Source: an uncultured Clostridia bacterium
GTDB taxonomy: Bacteria > Bacillota > Clostridia > Christensenellales > Aristaeellaceae
Assembly: GCA_934662505.1 (NCBI GenBank)
Contig: CAKUKE010000003.1
Location: 1-64,000 of the forward strand
Direction of reading: 5' to 3'
DNA: 64,000 bases
Numbering within the stretch: position 1 is the first letter of the stretch; every line of letters starts with the position of its first letter. The notes below the pieces were generated by a model. The model saw only the letters and a program-made list of their open reading frames with translations. It was not told the origin of the DNA and ran no database searches. Shown one piece after another: positions 15,809 to 23,387 of the stretch. The position numbers and the translations under genes were made by a program.

Positions 15809-16432
15809 TTTCTTTTCAGCCCTGTCTGCAATCGCCATCACAAGCCGCTCGCCTGTTTCTTGCGATATGCCCGCCCAAGGAAAAGCATGCGCAAACGCCG
15901 GAACCGATGTTTTTCTGACGGTGCATCAATGATGCCCCCTCTGCGCATGAATGCAGACGCCTGACACAGATTTCCGGTGTTGTAATTCCTGCACGCGGGG
16001 ACACCTGGAACGCTCGGCCTGCATTCTCCCGTGCGGCAGCGCCAACCCGCAGGAACAAATGCGCTTTTCCTTTCGGTCATCCTTTTGCATGGTTCCCGCG
16101 CAGCGGTCATTTCCCGTTGATTGATGCAGCACTGCTGCACGGCGCTCCGCCCCTGCCTTTTTATGCGCCTGTAAAATACGCCGCCCCTCGTTCTTCCGGC
16201 GACGGGACGGCGTTTTATTCCAGTTTATGATATCCGTGATAATCCTCTGCTCCCGGATCAGATGAACCGATTCATCCGTATACACGGGGGCGCTGCTGCA
16301 GAGCCTGTAACATTTCTTCCGGGACATTAGATTCATCCGTATGCATGGGAGCGCGGCACTTTCGCCCGGATGTCCTTTGCCTGAAACCGGCACGCCCGCT
16401 CTCTGTTCACCGGTTGTTCTTCCCCGCACCCT
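15809..16432. other. Long intergenic region with a 25-base repeat pair
   Basis: No gene that I can support; the open frames here lack ribosome sites and sensible composition. Two copies of a 25-base element starting GATTCATCCGTAT (16269-16293 and 16330-16354, 22 of 25 identical) lie 61 bases apart. A GC-rich hairpin flanked by AAAA and TTTT (about 16172-16218) may be a bidirectional terminator. Confidence 0.45.
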
Positions 16433-17224
16433 TCACAGCTCTTCCGTGTAGTGGAACACCTCGCCGCAGTCCAGATACCGGCAGGGCAGATCGGGGTATC
16501 TGGCCGCGATCAGGTTGCGGACATATTCCATCCCCGCGCCTTCGGAACCGGCGTGTCCCAGTGTAATCAGCGCCTTTTTGTGTCCCAGCGCCGCTGCATC
16601 CCGCACGTATTCGCCCATGGCCCACTCGCTCACCTCACCGCCGATCAGAATCTGACACCCTGGCTCGCGCAGCAGATCCAGACAATTACCGGGCGCGCCC
16701 AGCACGCTCATGACACGGGTGCAGGACGCGTTCACGGCGCCGCTGACCCGCACATGGCGCAGTCCCAGCTTTTCTTCAATGCGCTTTGCCAGCAAAAGAG
16801 GCGTCACGGGCGCGTCCAGCTCCACCTCCGCCAAATCGAAGCGGCGGTTCCAGATGGTTTTCCCGGGCAGCGCCAGCTTCTCCCAGAATCCGGCGGCGAT
16901 CATGTCCGGCGAAGCGTTATGGGGATGGTCGTGATAACGGTACACCGTCATCCCCGTTTCCTCCAGCAGCCGCCGTTTTTCCGTTTCCACCTGTTCATCG
17001 CTGTGCACGTCCATATGATTAAAATACAACGGTTCATGAACGATCAGCAGATCCGCCCCCCACCATGCCGCCTGACGGATCACATCCACCGTCGGGAACA
17101 TGGTCACGGCCACCCGTCTGACTTCCCGCTGCGGGTCGCCTGCCTTGCACGTATCGCAGGTGTTCTCGTAATTTCCGTTCGGCGCCAGTGCAAACAGTTC
17201 GTTCATCAGTTCGCAAGCCTTCAT
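16433..17224 (-). CDS. NIF3-like (DUF34) dinuclear metal-binding protein
   Basis: A 263-residue NIF3/DUF34 protein. The family binds two metal ions, and its role (GTP cyclohydrolase-like or metal insertion) is unsettled. Metal-ligand regions seen are ADLLIVHEPLYFNH with a conserved His, YRYHDHPHNASPDMIA, and ITLGHAGSEGAGMEYV near the end, supplying His and Glu. The insertion usual in longer homologues is absent. GGGAGG precedes the ATG. The divergence from typical NIF3 (CDTCKAGDPQREV replacing part of the start) suggests a subfamily of its own. Confidence 0.8.
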   Translation of the reverse strand: MKACELMNELFALAPNGNYENTCDTCKAGDPQREVRRVAVTMFPTVDVIRQAAWWGADLLIVHEPLYFNHMDVHSDEQVETEKRRLLEETGMTVYRYHDHPHNASPDMIAAGFWEKLALPGKTIWNRRFDLAEVELDAPVTPLLLAKRIEEKLGLRHVRVSGAVNASCTRVMSVLGAPGNCLDLLREPGCQILIGGEVSEWAMGEYVRDAAALGHKKALITLGHAGSEGAGMEYVRNLIAARYPDLPCRYLDCGEVFHYTEEL

Positions 17225-17292
17225 GCTTTTTCCTCCCTTGTATTCGCCTGTGATCGAATGCTATTGTAGCACGGCCGCTCCTCTTTTGCAAG

Positions 17293-17327
17293 CAAAAAGC
17301 CCCCTCCGCTTCAAGCGGAGAGGGTTC
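17293..17327 (-). terminator. Terminator downstream of the PQ-loop-like gene
   Basis: Minus reading: CCCTCTCCGCTT-G-AAGCGGAGGGGG, then CTTTTT. Confidence 0.75.
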
Positions 17328-17342
17328 TTTGCGCGCCGCGCC

Positions 17343-17648
17343 TTACTTGGCCGCCTCGGCCAGTTCGTCCAGGCGCTTATTGCGGAAGTACAGCGCCACG
17401 TCGATGCTGATCTCCACAAAGTTGAGCACATAGAAGAATGCGCTGAGGAAGAACAGGAAACCGCTGCTGCCCTCGTTGTACTGGATGACTTTCCGGACGA
17501 TGCCGCAGGCGTAGCCGATGAGCAGAAACACCTCGAAGAACAGGCTCTTGCCCTTGGCCGTGCGGGAAACGAGGGACTTGTGAATGGAAATGGGCCAGGA
17601 AAGACCAAAGCAGAATATTGTCAGCGCTTCCAGAATGTCGGTAATCAT
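17343..17648 (-). CDS. Small three-helix membrane protein, PQ-loop/SemiSWEET-like
   Basis: A 101-residue protein with three hydrophobic segments (about 4-18, 37-52 and 64-85) and a charged C-terminal tail. The segment FGLSWPISIHKSLVSRTAKG followed by SLFFEVFLLIGYACGI has the Pro-containing end of helix 1 and the following K-S-R-T-x-K-G-x-S loop that mark PQ-loop proteins (SemiSWEET sugar exporters work as dimers of three-helix units). The substrate is unknown, and the assignment to that fold is by pattern only. It is a single gene with its own terminator and GGGG-type ribosome site. Confidence 0.6.
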   Translation of the reverse strand: MITDILEALTIFCFGLSWPISIHKSLVSRTAKGKSLFFEVFLLIGYACGIVRKVIQYNEGSSGFLFFLSAFFYVLNFVEISIDVALYFRNKRLDELAEAAK

Positions 17649-17828
17649 TTTCTTCCCCTCTTTACTCTTATTGGTACCCTTTTCTTTTGAAAATGCACGC
17701 GGGTACAGTCACCCTTTCCCGCGGTTCGGCTGCACCGCGATCAGCTGACTGAGGATATGCTGACGCAGCGCAGCCGCATCGCGCAGAACCGCCGCGGACA
17801 ACCCGGACGGTTTCAGGTGAAAAGCGCG

Positions 17829-19427
17829 TTACACCTTGCGGCGGTAATCCGGCAGCAGCTTGGGCGACACGGCGTCCGTTTCCACACCGGCTTCCGCCCG
17901 TTCTTTATCAAAACGGGCGATATGCGCCAGCGTCAGAGGCGCCAACGTCACGCTTTTTGCTTTTTCTGCCGCGTGCTGGCCGGCGCTGCGGCCAAAGACG
18001 ATGATGTCCAGCAGCGAATTGCCCATCAGACGGTTCCGTCCGTGGATGCCGCCCACGGCTTCGCCGGCCACGTACAGGTTTTCCACATTGGGGGTCATGC
18101 CGTCCACATTGATGTCCAGACCGCCGTTCTGGTAATGCAGGGTGGGATAGACCAGAATGGGCTCCTTGCGAATGTCAATGCCGTAGCTGGCGAACATGCG
18201 CATCATGGCGGGGATCCGCTTTTCAATGGTGCCTTCACCGCCGATCATTTCGATCATGGGCGTATCCAGCCACACGGCCTCGCCGCTGCCTGTTTCCACA
18301 CCTTCGCCCCGGTCGGAGCATTCACGGATGATGGAAGCGGCAGCCACGTCGCGGGTCTCCAGGGGGTGCATGAATACCTTGCCGTCCCGGTTGACCAGCT
18401 TCGCGCCCAGAGAGCGAACCTTCTCCGTGACCAGCGCGCCGAAAATCTGCTGCGGATAAGCCGCGCCGGTGGGATGATACTGGAGGGTGTCGGCGTACAG
18501 GAGCTTCGCGCCCACCCGGTAGCCCAGCACCAGACCGTCGGCCGTTGCGCCGTAGTGGTTGGAGGTGGGGAAACCCTGATAATGCATGCGTCCCGCGCCG
18601 CCGGTGGCGATGATGACCGTCTTCGCCCGCGCTACCATTTTTTCACCGGTCTCCATGTTGAGCAGCACTGCGCCCGCCGCGTGACCGTTCTCATCCAGAA
18701 TGAGCTCAATGGCGGAGGTAAAATCCACCACAGGGATGCCCAGATTGAGCACCTCGTCCCGCAGGGTACGCATGATCTCCGCGCCGGAATAGTCCTTCGC
18801 CGCATGCATCCGCTTGCGGGAGGTGCCGCCGCCGTGGGTGGTGATCATGGTGCCGTCGGGCGCCTTGTCAAACTCTACGCCCAGATGATTGAGCCACTGG
18901 ATGGCCTCGGGCGCATCGCACACCAGCTTGGCCAGCAGTTCCTTCTTGGCGGCAAAATGGCCGCCGCCGTAAGCGTCCAGAAAGTGAATGGCGGGAGAAT
19001 CGTTTTCCTTATCCGCCGCCTGAATGCCGCCCTCGGCCATCATGGTATTGGCGTCGCCGATGCGCAGCTTGGTGACGATCATCGTGCTGGCGCCCGCATG
19101 ACAGGCCTCGATGGCGGCCGACGCACCTGCGCCGCCGCCGCCGATGATGAGCACATCCACGTCGTACTTCACATTGTTCAGATCCACGTCCTCCGCGGAA
19201 ATGCGGCTATGTGCCTGCAGCATTTCGCACAGTTCGTGGGGAACCTTTTCACCCTTGTTGGGGCCGAACTGCAGCGTGGCGAACTCGCTCTTTTTGTAGT
19301 CCGGATGGTAGGCGGCCAGCAGCTTGTCCTTTTCCTCCGCCGTCATACGGACGGGTTCATAGGCCACGTTCGCCTCGCGGGCCTGTTCCACTGCCTTCAG
19401 GGACGCCTGAAATTCTTCTGCGTACAT
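17829..19427 (-). CDS. frdA: Fumarate reductase/succinate dehydrogenase-type flavoprotein subunit
   Basis: A 532-residue FAD subunit catalysing fumarate to succinate (inferred direction). The dinucleotide fold is VDVLIIGGGGAGASAAIEA at about 88-106, preceded by an unusual extension of about 85 residues. Active-site landmarks are MMAEGGIQA, THGGGTSRKRMHA, QYHPTGAAYP (substrate His), TEKVRSLGAKL, RECSDRGEG (catalytic Arg region) and LYVAGEAVGGIHGRNRLMGNSLLD near the end. There is no membrane-anchor gene next to it, so the enzyme should be soluble. It is the last gene of the Flx-Hdr run, 12 bases after the iron-sulfur subunit; fumarase and malate dehydrogenase genes in the same run support fumarate as substrate. 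A thiol:fumarate reductase TfrA-like subunit is the alternative. Confidence 0.88.
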   Translation of the reverse strand: MYAEEFQASLKAVEQAREANVAYEPVRMTAEEKDKLLAAYHPDYKKSEFATLQFGPNKGEKVPHELCEMLQAHSRISAEDVDLNNVKYDVDVLIIGGGGAGASAAIEACHAGASTMIVTKLRIGDANTMMAEGGIQAADKENDSPAIHFLDAYGGGHFAAKKELLAKLVCDAPEAIQWLNHLGVEFDKAPDGTMITTHGGGTSRKRMHAAKDYSGAEIMRTLRDEVLNLGIPVVDFTSAIELILDENGHAAGAVLLNMETGEKMVARAKTVIIATGGAGRMHYQGFPTSNHYGATADGLVLGYRVGAKLLYADTLQYHPTGAAYPQQIFGALVTEKVRSLGAKLVNRDGKVFMHPLETRDVAAASIIRECSDRGEGVETGSGEAVWLDTPMIEMIGGEGTIEKRIPAMMRMFASYGIDIRKEPILVYPTLHYQNGGLDINVDGMTPNVENLYVAGEAVGGIHGRNRLMGNSLLDIIVFGRSAGQHAAEKAKSVTLAPLTLAHIARFDKERAEAGVETDAVSPKLLPDYRRKV

Positions 19428-19439
19428 GCCTGTGCCCCC

Positions 19440-20114
19440 TTACTTTTCAATTTCCCGATGGTTGTACAGCTCCTGCATTTCCTCTACAGGCTTCTGCATA
19501 AGCGCCTCGATAAGTTCGGTGAACGCACCGTCGTGGATTTCCTCCACCCGTTTTTCCAGATGCTTGCTTTCCGGCGCAATGTACTTGCCGTTCAGCCGCC
19601 GCGCCAGCATGGCCACCTGCGGGTGGGAAATGCCGGCCGGGCACCGGGAGGAGCATACGCCGCACATGACGCAGTCGAAGGATTCCTCGGCGCACTTGTC
19701 AAATTCGCCCCGCTGCGCATAGGCAATGTACTGCATGACATTCAGCTTCTGCGTGCAGGACTTGGTGCAGGCATTGCAGCCCACGCAGGCGTAGATCTCC
19801 GGATACAGCTGCATCATGATCTGCTGGGTGGGCTTGATCTTTTCCATGTCGTACACCTGCTTGACCAGAGGGAAGAAGGGCAGGGTCGCCACGTACATAT
19901 CGTTTTCCACCTTGGTCTGGCAGGCCAGACAGGTTTTCAGTTCCCGCTGTCCCTTGATGCGGTAAATGGTGGCGCAGGCGCCGCAGAAACCGTTGCGGCA
20001 GCCGCAGCCCCGCACCAGCTGATAGCCCGCGTATTCCATGGCGCGCATAATGGTCAGGTTGTCCGGCACCTGGTACTGCTTGCCAAACAGGTAAATATTG
20101 ACCATGTTTTCCAT
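19440..20114 (-). CDS. frdB: Fumarate reductase iron-sulfur subunit
   Basis: A 224-residue electron-transfer subunit. The N-terminal [2Fe-2S] domain holds RGCGCRNGFCGACATI and a fourth Cys in TCLACQ. The C-terminal domain has CVGCNACTKSC and CVMCGVCSSRCPAG for two further clusters. Unlike TfrB of methanogens it has no CCG (HdrB-like) domain; HdrB is encoded separately in the same run. The ATG at 20114 is preceded by AAGGAG; the longer frame into the flxA gene lacks support. It probably passes electrons from the Flx-Hdr complex to FrdA. Confidence 0.88.
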   Translation of the reverse strand: MENMVNIYLFGKQYQVPDNLTIMRAMEYAGYQLVRGCGCRNGFCGACATIYRIKGQRELKTCLACQTKVENDMYVATLPFFPLVKQVYDMEKIKPTQQIMMQLYPEIYACVGCNACTKSCTQKLNVMQYIAYAQRGEFDKCAEESFDCVMCGVCSSRCPAGISHPQVAMLARRLNGKYIAPESKHLEKRVEEIHDGAFTELIEALMQKPVEEMQELYNHREIEK

Positions 20115-20128
20115 GCTGAAAACTCCTT

Positions 20129-20962
20129 TTAATACTCGTTGGGCAGCTCGTCGATCTCGTCGCAGCGGAACACGGGGCCGTCCTTGCACACGTACTTTGC
20201 GCCGATGTTGCAGCGTCCGCACTTGCCGATGCCGCACTTCATGCGCAGTTCCATGGTGGTGTACACCTGCGTCTTGTCAAAGCCCAGTTCGACCAGACCC
20301 GCCAGAGTAAACTTGATCATGATGGGCGGACCGCACAGAATGGCGACCTTATTGGTATCAAAGCCCAGCTCCTTGACGTAATTGGGCACGAAACCCACGT
20401 GACCGTCCCATTCCGGCTGCGCACGGTCGATGGTCAGGTGCACGTGCACATTTTCATCCTTAGCCCATTCGTCGATGATCTCCTTGTAGTCCACCAGATC
20501 CTGCATGGAACGGGAACCGTACACGATGTCGATCCTGCCATAGCGATCCCGGTAGTGGCGGCAGTAATTGATGACCGACCGCAGCGGCGCCAGACCGATG
20601 CCGCCCGCAATGAACAGCATGTCCTTGCCGGCAAAGGCGGTGTCCACCGGGAAACCGTTGCCGTAGGGACCGCGGATGGTGATCTGCTGCCCCACCTCCA
20701 TGCTGTGCAGCCATTCGGTCACACAGCCGCATTTTTTGATGGAGAATTCCATGTATTCCTCATTGGTCGGAGAAGATGTGATGGAAAACATGGCCTCGCC
20801 CACGCCGGGGATGGACAGCATGGCGCACTGACCGGGAATATGCTCAAAAGCCTTCTTCCCATCCGGCGTCACCACCCGGAAGGTCTTCACATCCGGCGTG
20901 TCGATGCGGATATCCGTCACCACGCCCACTACGGGCATGAGGGGCTCTTTACTGTTCATCAT
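20129..20962 (-). CDS. flxA: FlxA-like FAD/NAD(P)-binding oxidoreductase (hydrogenase gamma/AsrB type)
   Basis: A 277-residue ferredoxin-reductase-fold protein. The FAD site is GQCAMLSIPGVGEAMFSITSSP (R-x-Y-S/S-x-T-S type), the NAD-binding GGIGLAPLRSVI follows AGKDMLFIA, and the CGPPIM turn is present. The tail has a [2Fe-2S] ligand set, CGIGKCGRCNIG and C-x-DGPVF. The same architecture is in sulfhydrogenase gamma, anaerobic sulfite reductase B and FlxA of Desulfovibrio. Here it is the likely NADH entry point of the complex. It overlaps the end of flxB by 14 bases. Confidence 0.88.
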   Translation of the reverse strand: MMNSKEPLMPVVGVVTDIRIDTPDVKTFRVVTPDGKKAFEHIPGQCAMLSIPGVGEAMFSITSSPTNEEYMEFSIKKCGCVTEWLHSMEVGQQITIRGPYGNGFPVDTAFAGKDMLFIAGGIGLAPLRSVINYCRHYRDRYGRIDIVYGSRSMQDLVDYKEIIDEWAKDENVHVHLTIDRAQPEWDGHVGFVPNYVKELGFDTNKVAILCGPPIMIKFTLAGLVELGFDKTQVYTTMELRMKCGIGKCGRCNIGAKYVCKDGPVFRCDEIDELPNEY

Positions 20963-21980
20963 GCTTGCGCCCTCCCAGTTTCTTCATCACCTTGACGATG
21001 TTCATCTGAATGGGGCAGCGGTTGATGCACCGGCCGCAGCCCACGCAGGAAAACAGACCGTCATTGTTGGTCGGATAGTACACCAGCTTATGCATAAAGC
21101 GCTGACGGAACCGTTCCATCTGCGTCAGCCGGGGCTGACCGGCGGACATTTTGGTAAAGTCGGAATACATGCAGCTGTCCCAGCAGCGGAAGCGCTTCAC
21201 GCCGTGACCCGTGTCGAAATCGCGGATGTCGTAGCACTGGCAGGTGGGGCAGATGAAGGTGCAGGTGCCGCAGCCCAGACAGCTTTCGGAAAGGGTCTTC
21301 CATTCGGGCGCGTTGAAAAACTCGCTGGTCTTGTCCTTGCCGAAGGCGTCGGGCTTCAGTTCGGCCAGCGGCAGCTTGCTCAGCCGCTCGCGGATGACCT
21401 TCTTTTCCGCCTGCGCAGCGGTATCGTCGCACACTTCCGTCACCTGTTCCAGACGGCTCAGAAGCGCCTCGCCCTTTTCGGTTTTGGCGTTCAGGTACAG
21501 TGCATCCTCCGTCCGGTAGCAGACCACGTCGCCCTCCGGGTCGGACGCATCAATGCCGAAAGTGCCGCAGAAGCAGGACGCGGCGGGATGGGAGCATGCC
21601 ACGGACACGATCACCCCATGGGAGCGGCGGTTCTGATAATAGGTGTCTACCGGCGGCGCCAGAAACACGTTATCCAGCACCCGCATGCTCCGCACGTCGC
21701 AGGCACGCACGCCGAACACCACAAAGTCCTCGTCCTCCCGACGGGTATCCACGATCTCAATGGTTTTGCCCGAGACCTTGAAGTCCATCAGGTTTTCCGT
21801 CTGCGGGAAGAAAAAGTCCTTGGCAGAGCGCACCGTGTTCAGTGCGCTGGACCATTTTTTGCCAGGCGCCCACTGCTCATAGGCCGCGCCCGCGGCGTTG
21901 TCCACGGGCAGGTACAGTGTTTCCTTCTCCGCCACGGCGGCAAAAAACGCATCCAGGTTGGAAAGCGCTACCTTACGCAT
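20949..21980 (-). CDS. flxB: FlxB-like 4Fe-4S protein (AsrA/hydrogenase beta type)
   Basis: A 343-residue iron-sulfur protein. After an N-terminal domain of about 210 residues (with GVRACDVRSMRVLDNVFL typical of the AsrA/HydB family) come two ferredoxin-like sites: CLGCGTCTFICPTCQC and CVGCGRCINRCPIQMN. The family pairs with FlxA-type NAD reductases in sulfhydrogenases and Flx complexes and relays electrons from NAD(H) to the next subunit. It overlaps both neighbours (8 and 14 bases), implying translational coupling. Confidence 0.87.
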   Translation of the reverse strand: MRKVALSNLDAFFAAVAEKETLYLPVDNAAGAAYEQWAPGKKWSSALNTVRSAKDFFFPQTENLMDFKVSGKTIEIVDTRREDEDFVVFGVRACDVRSMRVLDNVFLAPPVDTYYQNRRSHGVIVSVACSHPAASCFCGTFGIDASDPEGDVVCYRTEDALYLNAKTEKGEALLSRLEQVTEVCDDTAAQAEKKVIRERLSKLPLAELKPDAFGKDKTSEFFNAPEWKTLSESCLGCGTCTFICPTCQCYDIRDFDTGHGVKRFRCWDSCMYSDFTKMSAGQPRLTQMERFRQRFMHKLVYYPTNNDGLFSCVGCGRCINRCPIQMNIVKVMKKLGGRKHDEQ

Positions 21981-22965
21981 GTTCGCGACCCCCTTCCACG
22001 ACCTGAGCGGGTTCGGGATCTTCCTTGGTGTAGTTCACCAGAGGCGCCCGGCTGCCCACCTCCGCGCCGGCCTGATATTCGCCATAGAAAGCATCGATAT
22101 CCTTAATGAATTTGCGGTTCAGCAGATGCAGCGGAATGTGCTGCGGGCACACCCGGGAGCATTCGCCGCAGTCCGTACACCGACCCGCCACATGGAATGC
22201 GCGGATGATGTGGAACATTTTTTCTTCAAAGCTGTTGGCCGCCGCCTTGTTGGACACACCCGAAGAGGGGTTGTCAAACACGCACTTTTCGCAGGTGCAG
22301 GCAGGGCACACGTCCCGGCAGGCATTGCAGCGGATGCAGCGGGACAATTCGTTCTGCCAGAAGGCAAACCGCTCGTCCGGCGTCATGGCCTCCAGCTGCG
22401 CCACCTGATCGAAGCGGTGGCTGTCCTCCACCTGACCGTCCTCGCCCAGCAGTTCGTCATAGGCCACGTGCTTCTTGGACTTGCACTCCACGCACCGTAC
22501 GGGCAGCAGCGCCGTCTTTTCCACCTGCACATCGCCGTGGTAGAGGGTGTGCACAACGGCCTGATTTCCCGTCACTTCCGCGCCGGTCACATCCTCGGCC
22601 ATTTCACGCAGCTTTTTGTCGTCCGCCATCCCGTCGCAGGGCACACCCACGGCATACACCTTTTCCCGGTCGAACCGATGCTCGGTCAGCAGCTGATTGA
22701 AGCTGTAGGTATCGCAGGGCTTGAGGAACACCAGCACCTTCTTTTCGGTTTTGCCCGTCTCACGGATCAGGTATTTGGACAGGTTCGCACCGCAGAAGTC
22801 GTTCCATACGAACTCATTTTCCATTTCATCCATGCTCTGGAACACGCCGGGGGTCACATCGTAGCCGATCTCACCCTTTTTCCAGCCCAGCGCACGATCC
22901 ACCGTACCGTTTTCAAACAAGCGGGAGGCCGCTGCCAGGATCGCTTGCCGCGTCACTTCTTGCAT
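21973..22965 (-). CDS. flxC: FlxC-like 4Fe-4S protein
   Basis: A 330-residue protein related to the coenzyme F420/formate dehydrogenase beta group. The first half has VLVFLKPCDTYSFNQLL and AVGVPCDGMADDKK; the second half carries CIRCNACRDVCPACTCEKC and CTDCGECSRVCPQHIPL for two [4Fe-4S] clusters, plus an extra Cys pair in VRCVECKSKKH. The start at 22965 has GGAGG in place and lies inside the end of the flxD gene by 13 bases. In Desulfovibrio-type Flx complexes the C subunit bridges FlxAB to HdrA via FlxD. Confidence 0.85.
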   Translation of the reverse strand: MQEVTRQAILAAASRLFENGTVDRALGWKKGEIGYDVTPGVFQSMDEMENEFVWNDFCGANLSKYLIRETGKTEKKVLVFLKPCDTYSFNQLLTEHRFDREKVYAVGVPCDGMADDKKLREMAEDVTGAEVTGNQAVVHTLYHGDVQVEKTALLPVRCVECKSKKHVAYDELLGEDGQVEDSHRFDQVAQLEAMTPDERFAFWQNELSRCIRCNACRDVCPACTCEKCVFDNPSSGVSNKAAANSFEEKMFHIIRAFHVAGRCTDCGECSRVCPQHIPLHLLNRKFIKDIDAFYGEYQAGAEVGSRAPLVNYTKEDPEPAQVVEGGREHA

Positions 22966-23387
22966 CTCAAGTCCTCCAATCGTTTGTTTTCGCCCAGCGC
23001 AGCTACCTGCTGGCAAAAATCGTTCATGGTCGCCGCAAACTTTGCGCCTTCAGCCGCGCTAACCCACTCCACGCGGGTGCGCTGACGCTCAATGCCCAGG
23101 AAATCCAGCATGGAAAACAAGAGGGACATGCGGCGGCGGGTGTAGTAGTTACCGGAGGTATAGTGACAGTCGCCGGGGTGGCAGCCGCAGATGATCACCC
23201 CGTCCGCACCGCGCTGGAAGGCGCGCAGCACAAACATGGGGTTGATGCGGCATGAGCAGGGTACGCGGATGATCTTCACATCCGCAGGGTAGCTGAGGCG
23301 GTTGTTGCCGGCCAGATCGGCGCCCGCATAGGAGCACCAGTTACAGCAGAACGCCACGATCAGCGGTTTGTATTCGTTCACTTGCAT
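22953..23387 (-). CDS. flxD: FlxD/MvhD-type iron-sulfur connector
   Basis: A 144-residue protein of the MvhD (methyl-viologen-reducing hydrogenase delta) family. The hallmark CCNWCSYAGADLAG is at about 14-27, followed by RVPCSCRINPMFVLRAFQRGADGVIICGC and HPGDCHY. These Cys residues hold a [2Fe-2S] cluster, and the domain docks electron-input modules onto HdrA. It overlaps the end of hdrA by 10 bases. Presence of MvhD is the specific sign that the Flx module feeds HdrA. Confidence 0.92.
   Translation of the reverse strand: MQVNEYKPLIVAFCCNWCSYAGADLAGNNRLSYPADVKIIRVPCSCRINPMFVLRAFQRGADGVIICGCHPGDCHYTSGNYYTRRRMSLLFSMLDFLGIERQRTRVEWVSAAEGAKFAATMNDFCQQVAALGENKRLEDLRCKK

Noticed and set aside
15656..15841. 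A minus-strand ORF of 61 codons reading GAPCEIRTHDLLIRSQTLYP across the tRNA
   Set aside because: It is the antisense of tRNA-Arg; this peptide is a well-known false protein found wherever such a tRNA is translated on the wrong strand.
15926..16429. A 167-codon minus-strand ORF after tRNA-Arg
   Set aside because: Composition is Arg/Cys-rich and repeat-derived, with no ribosome site and no familiar motif; treated as non-coding.
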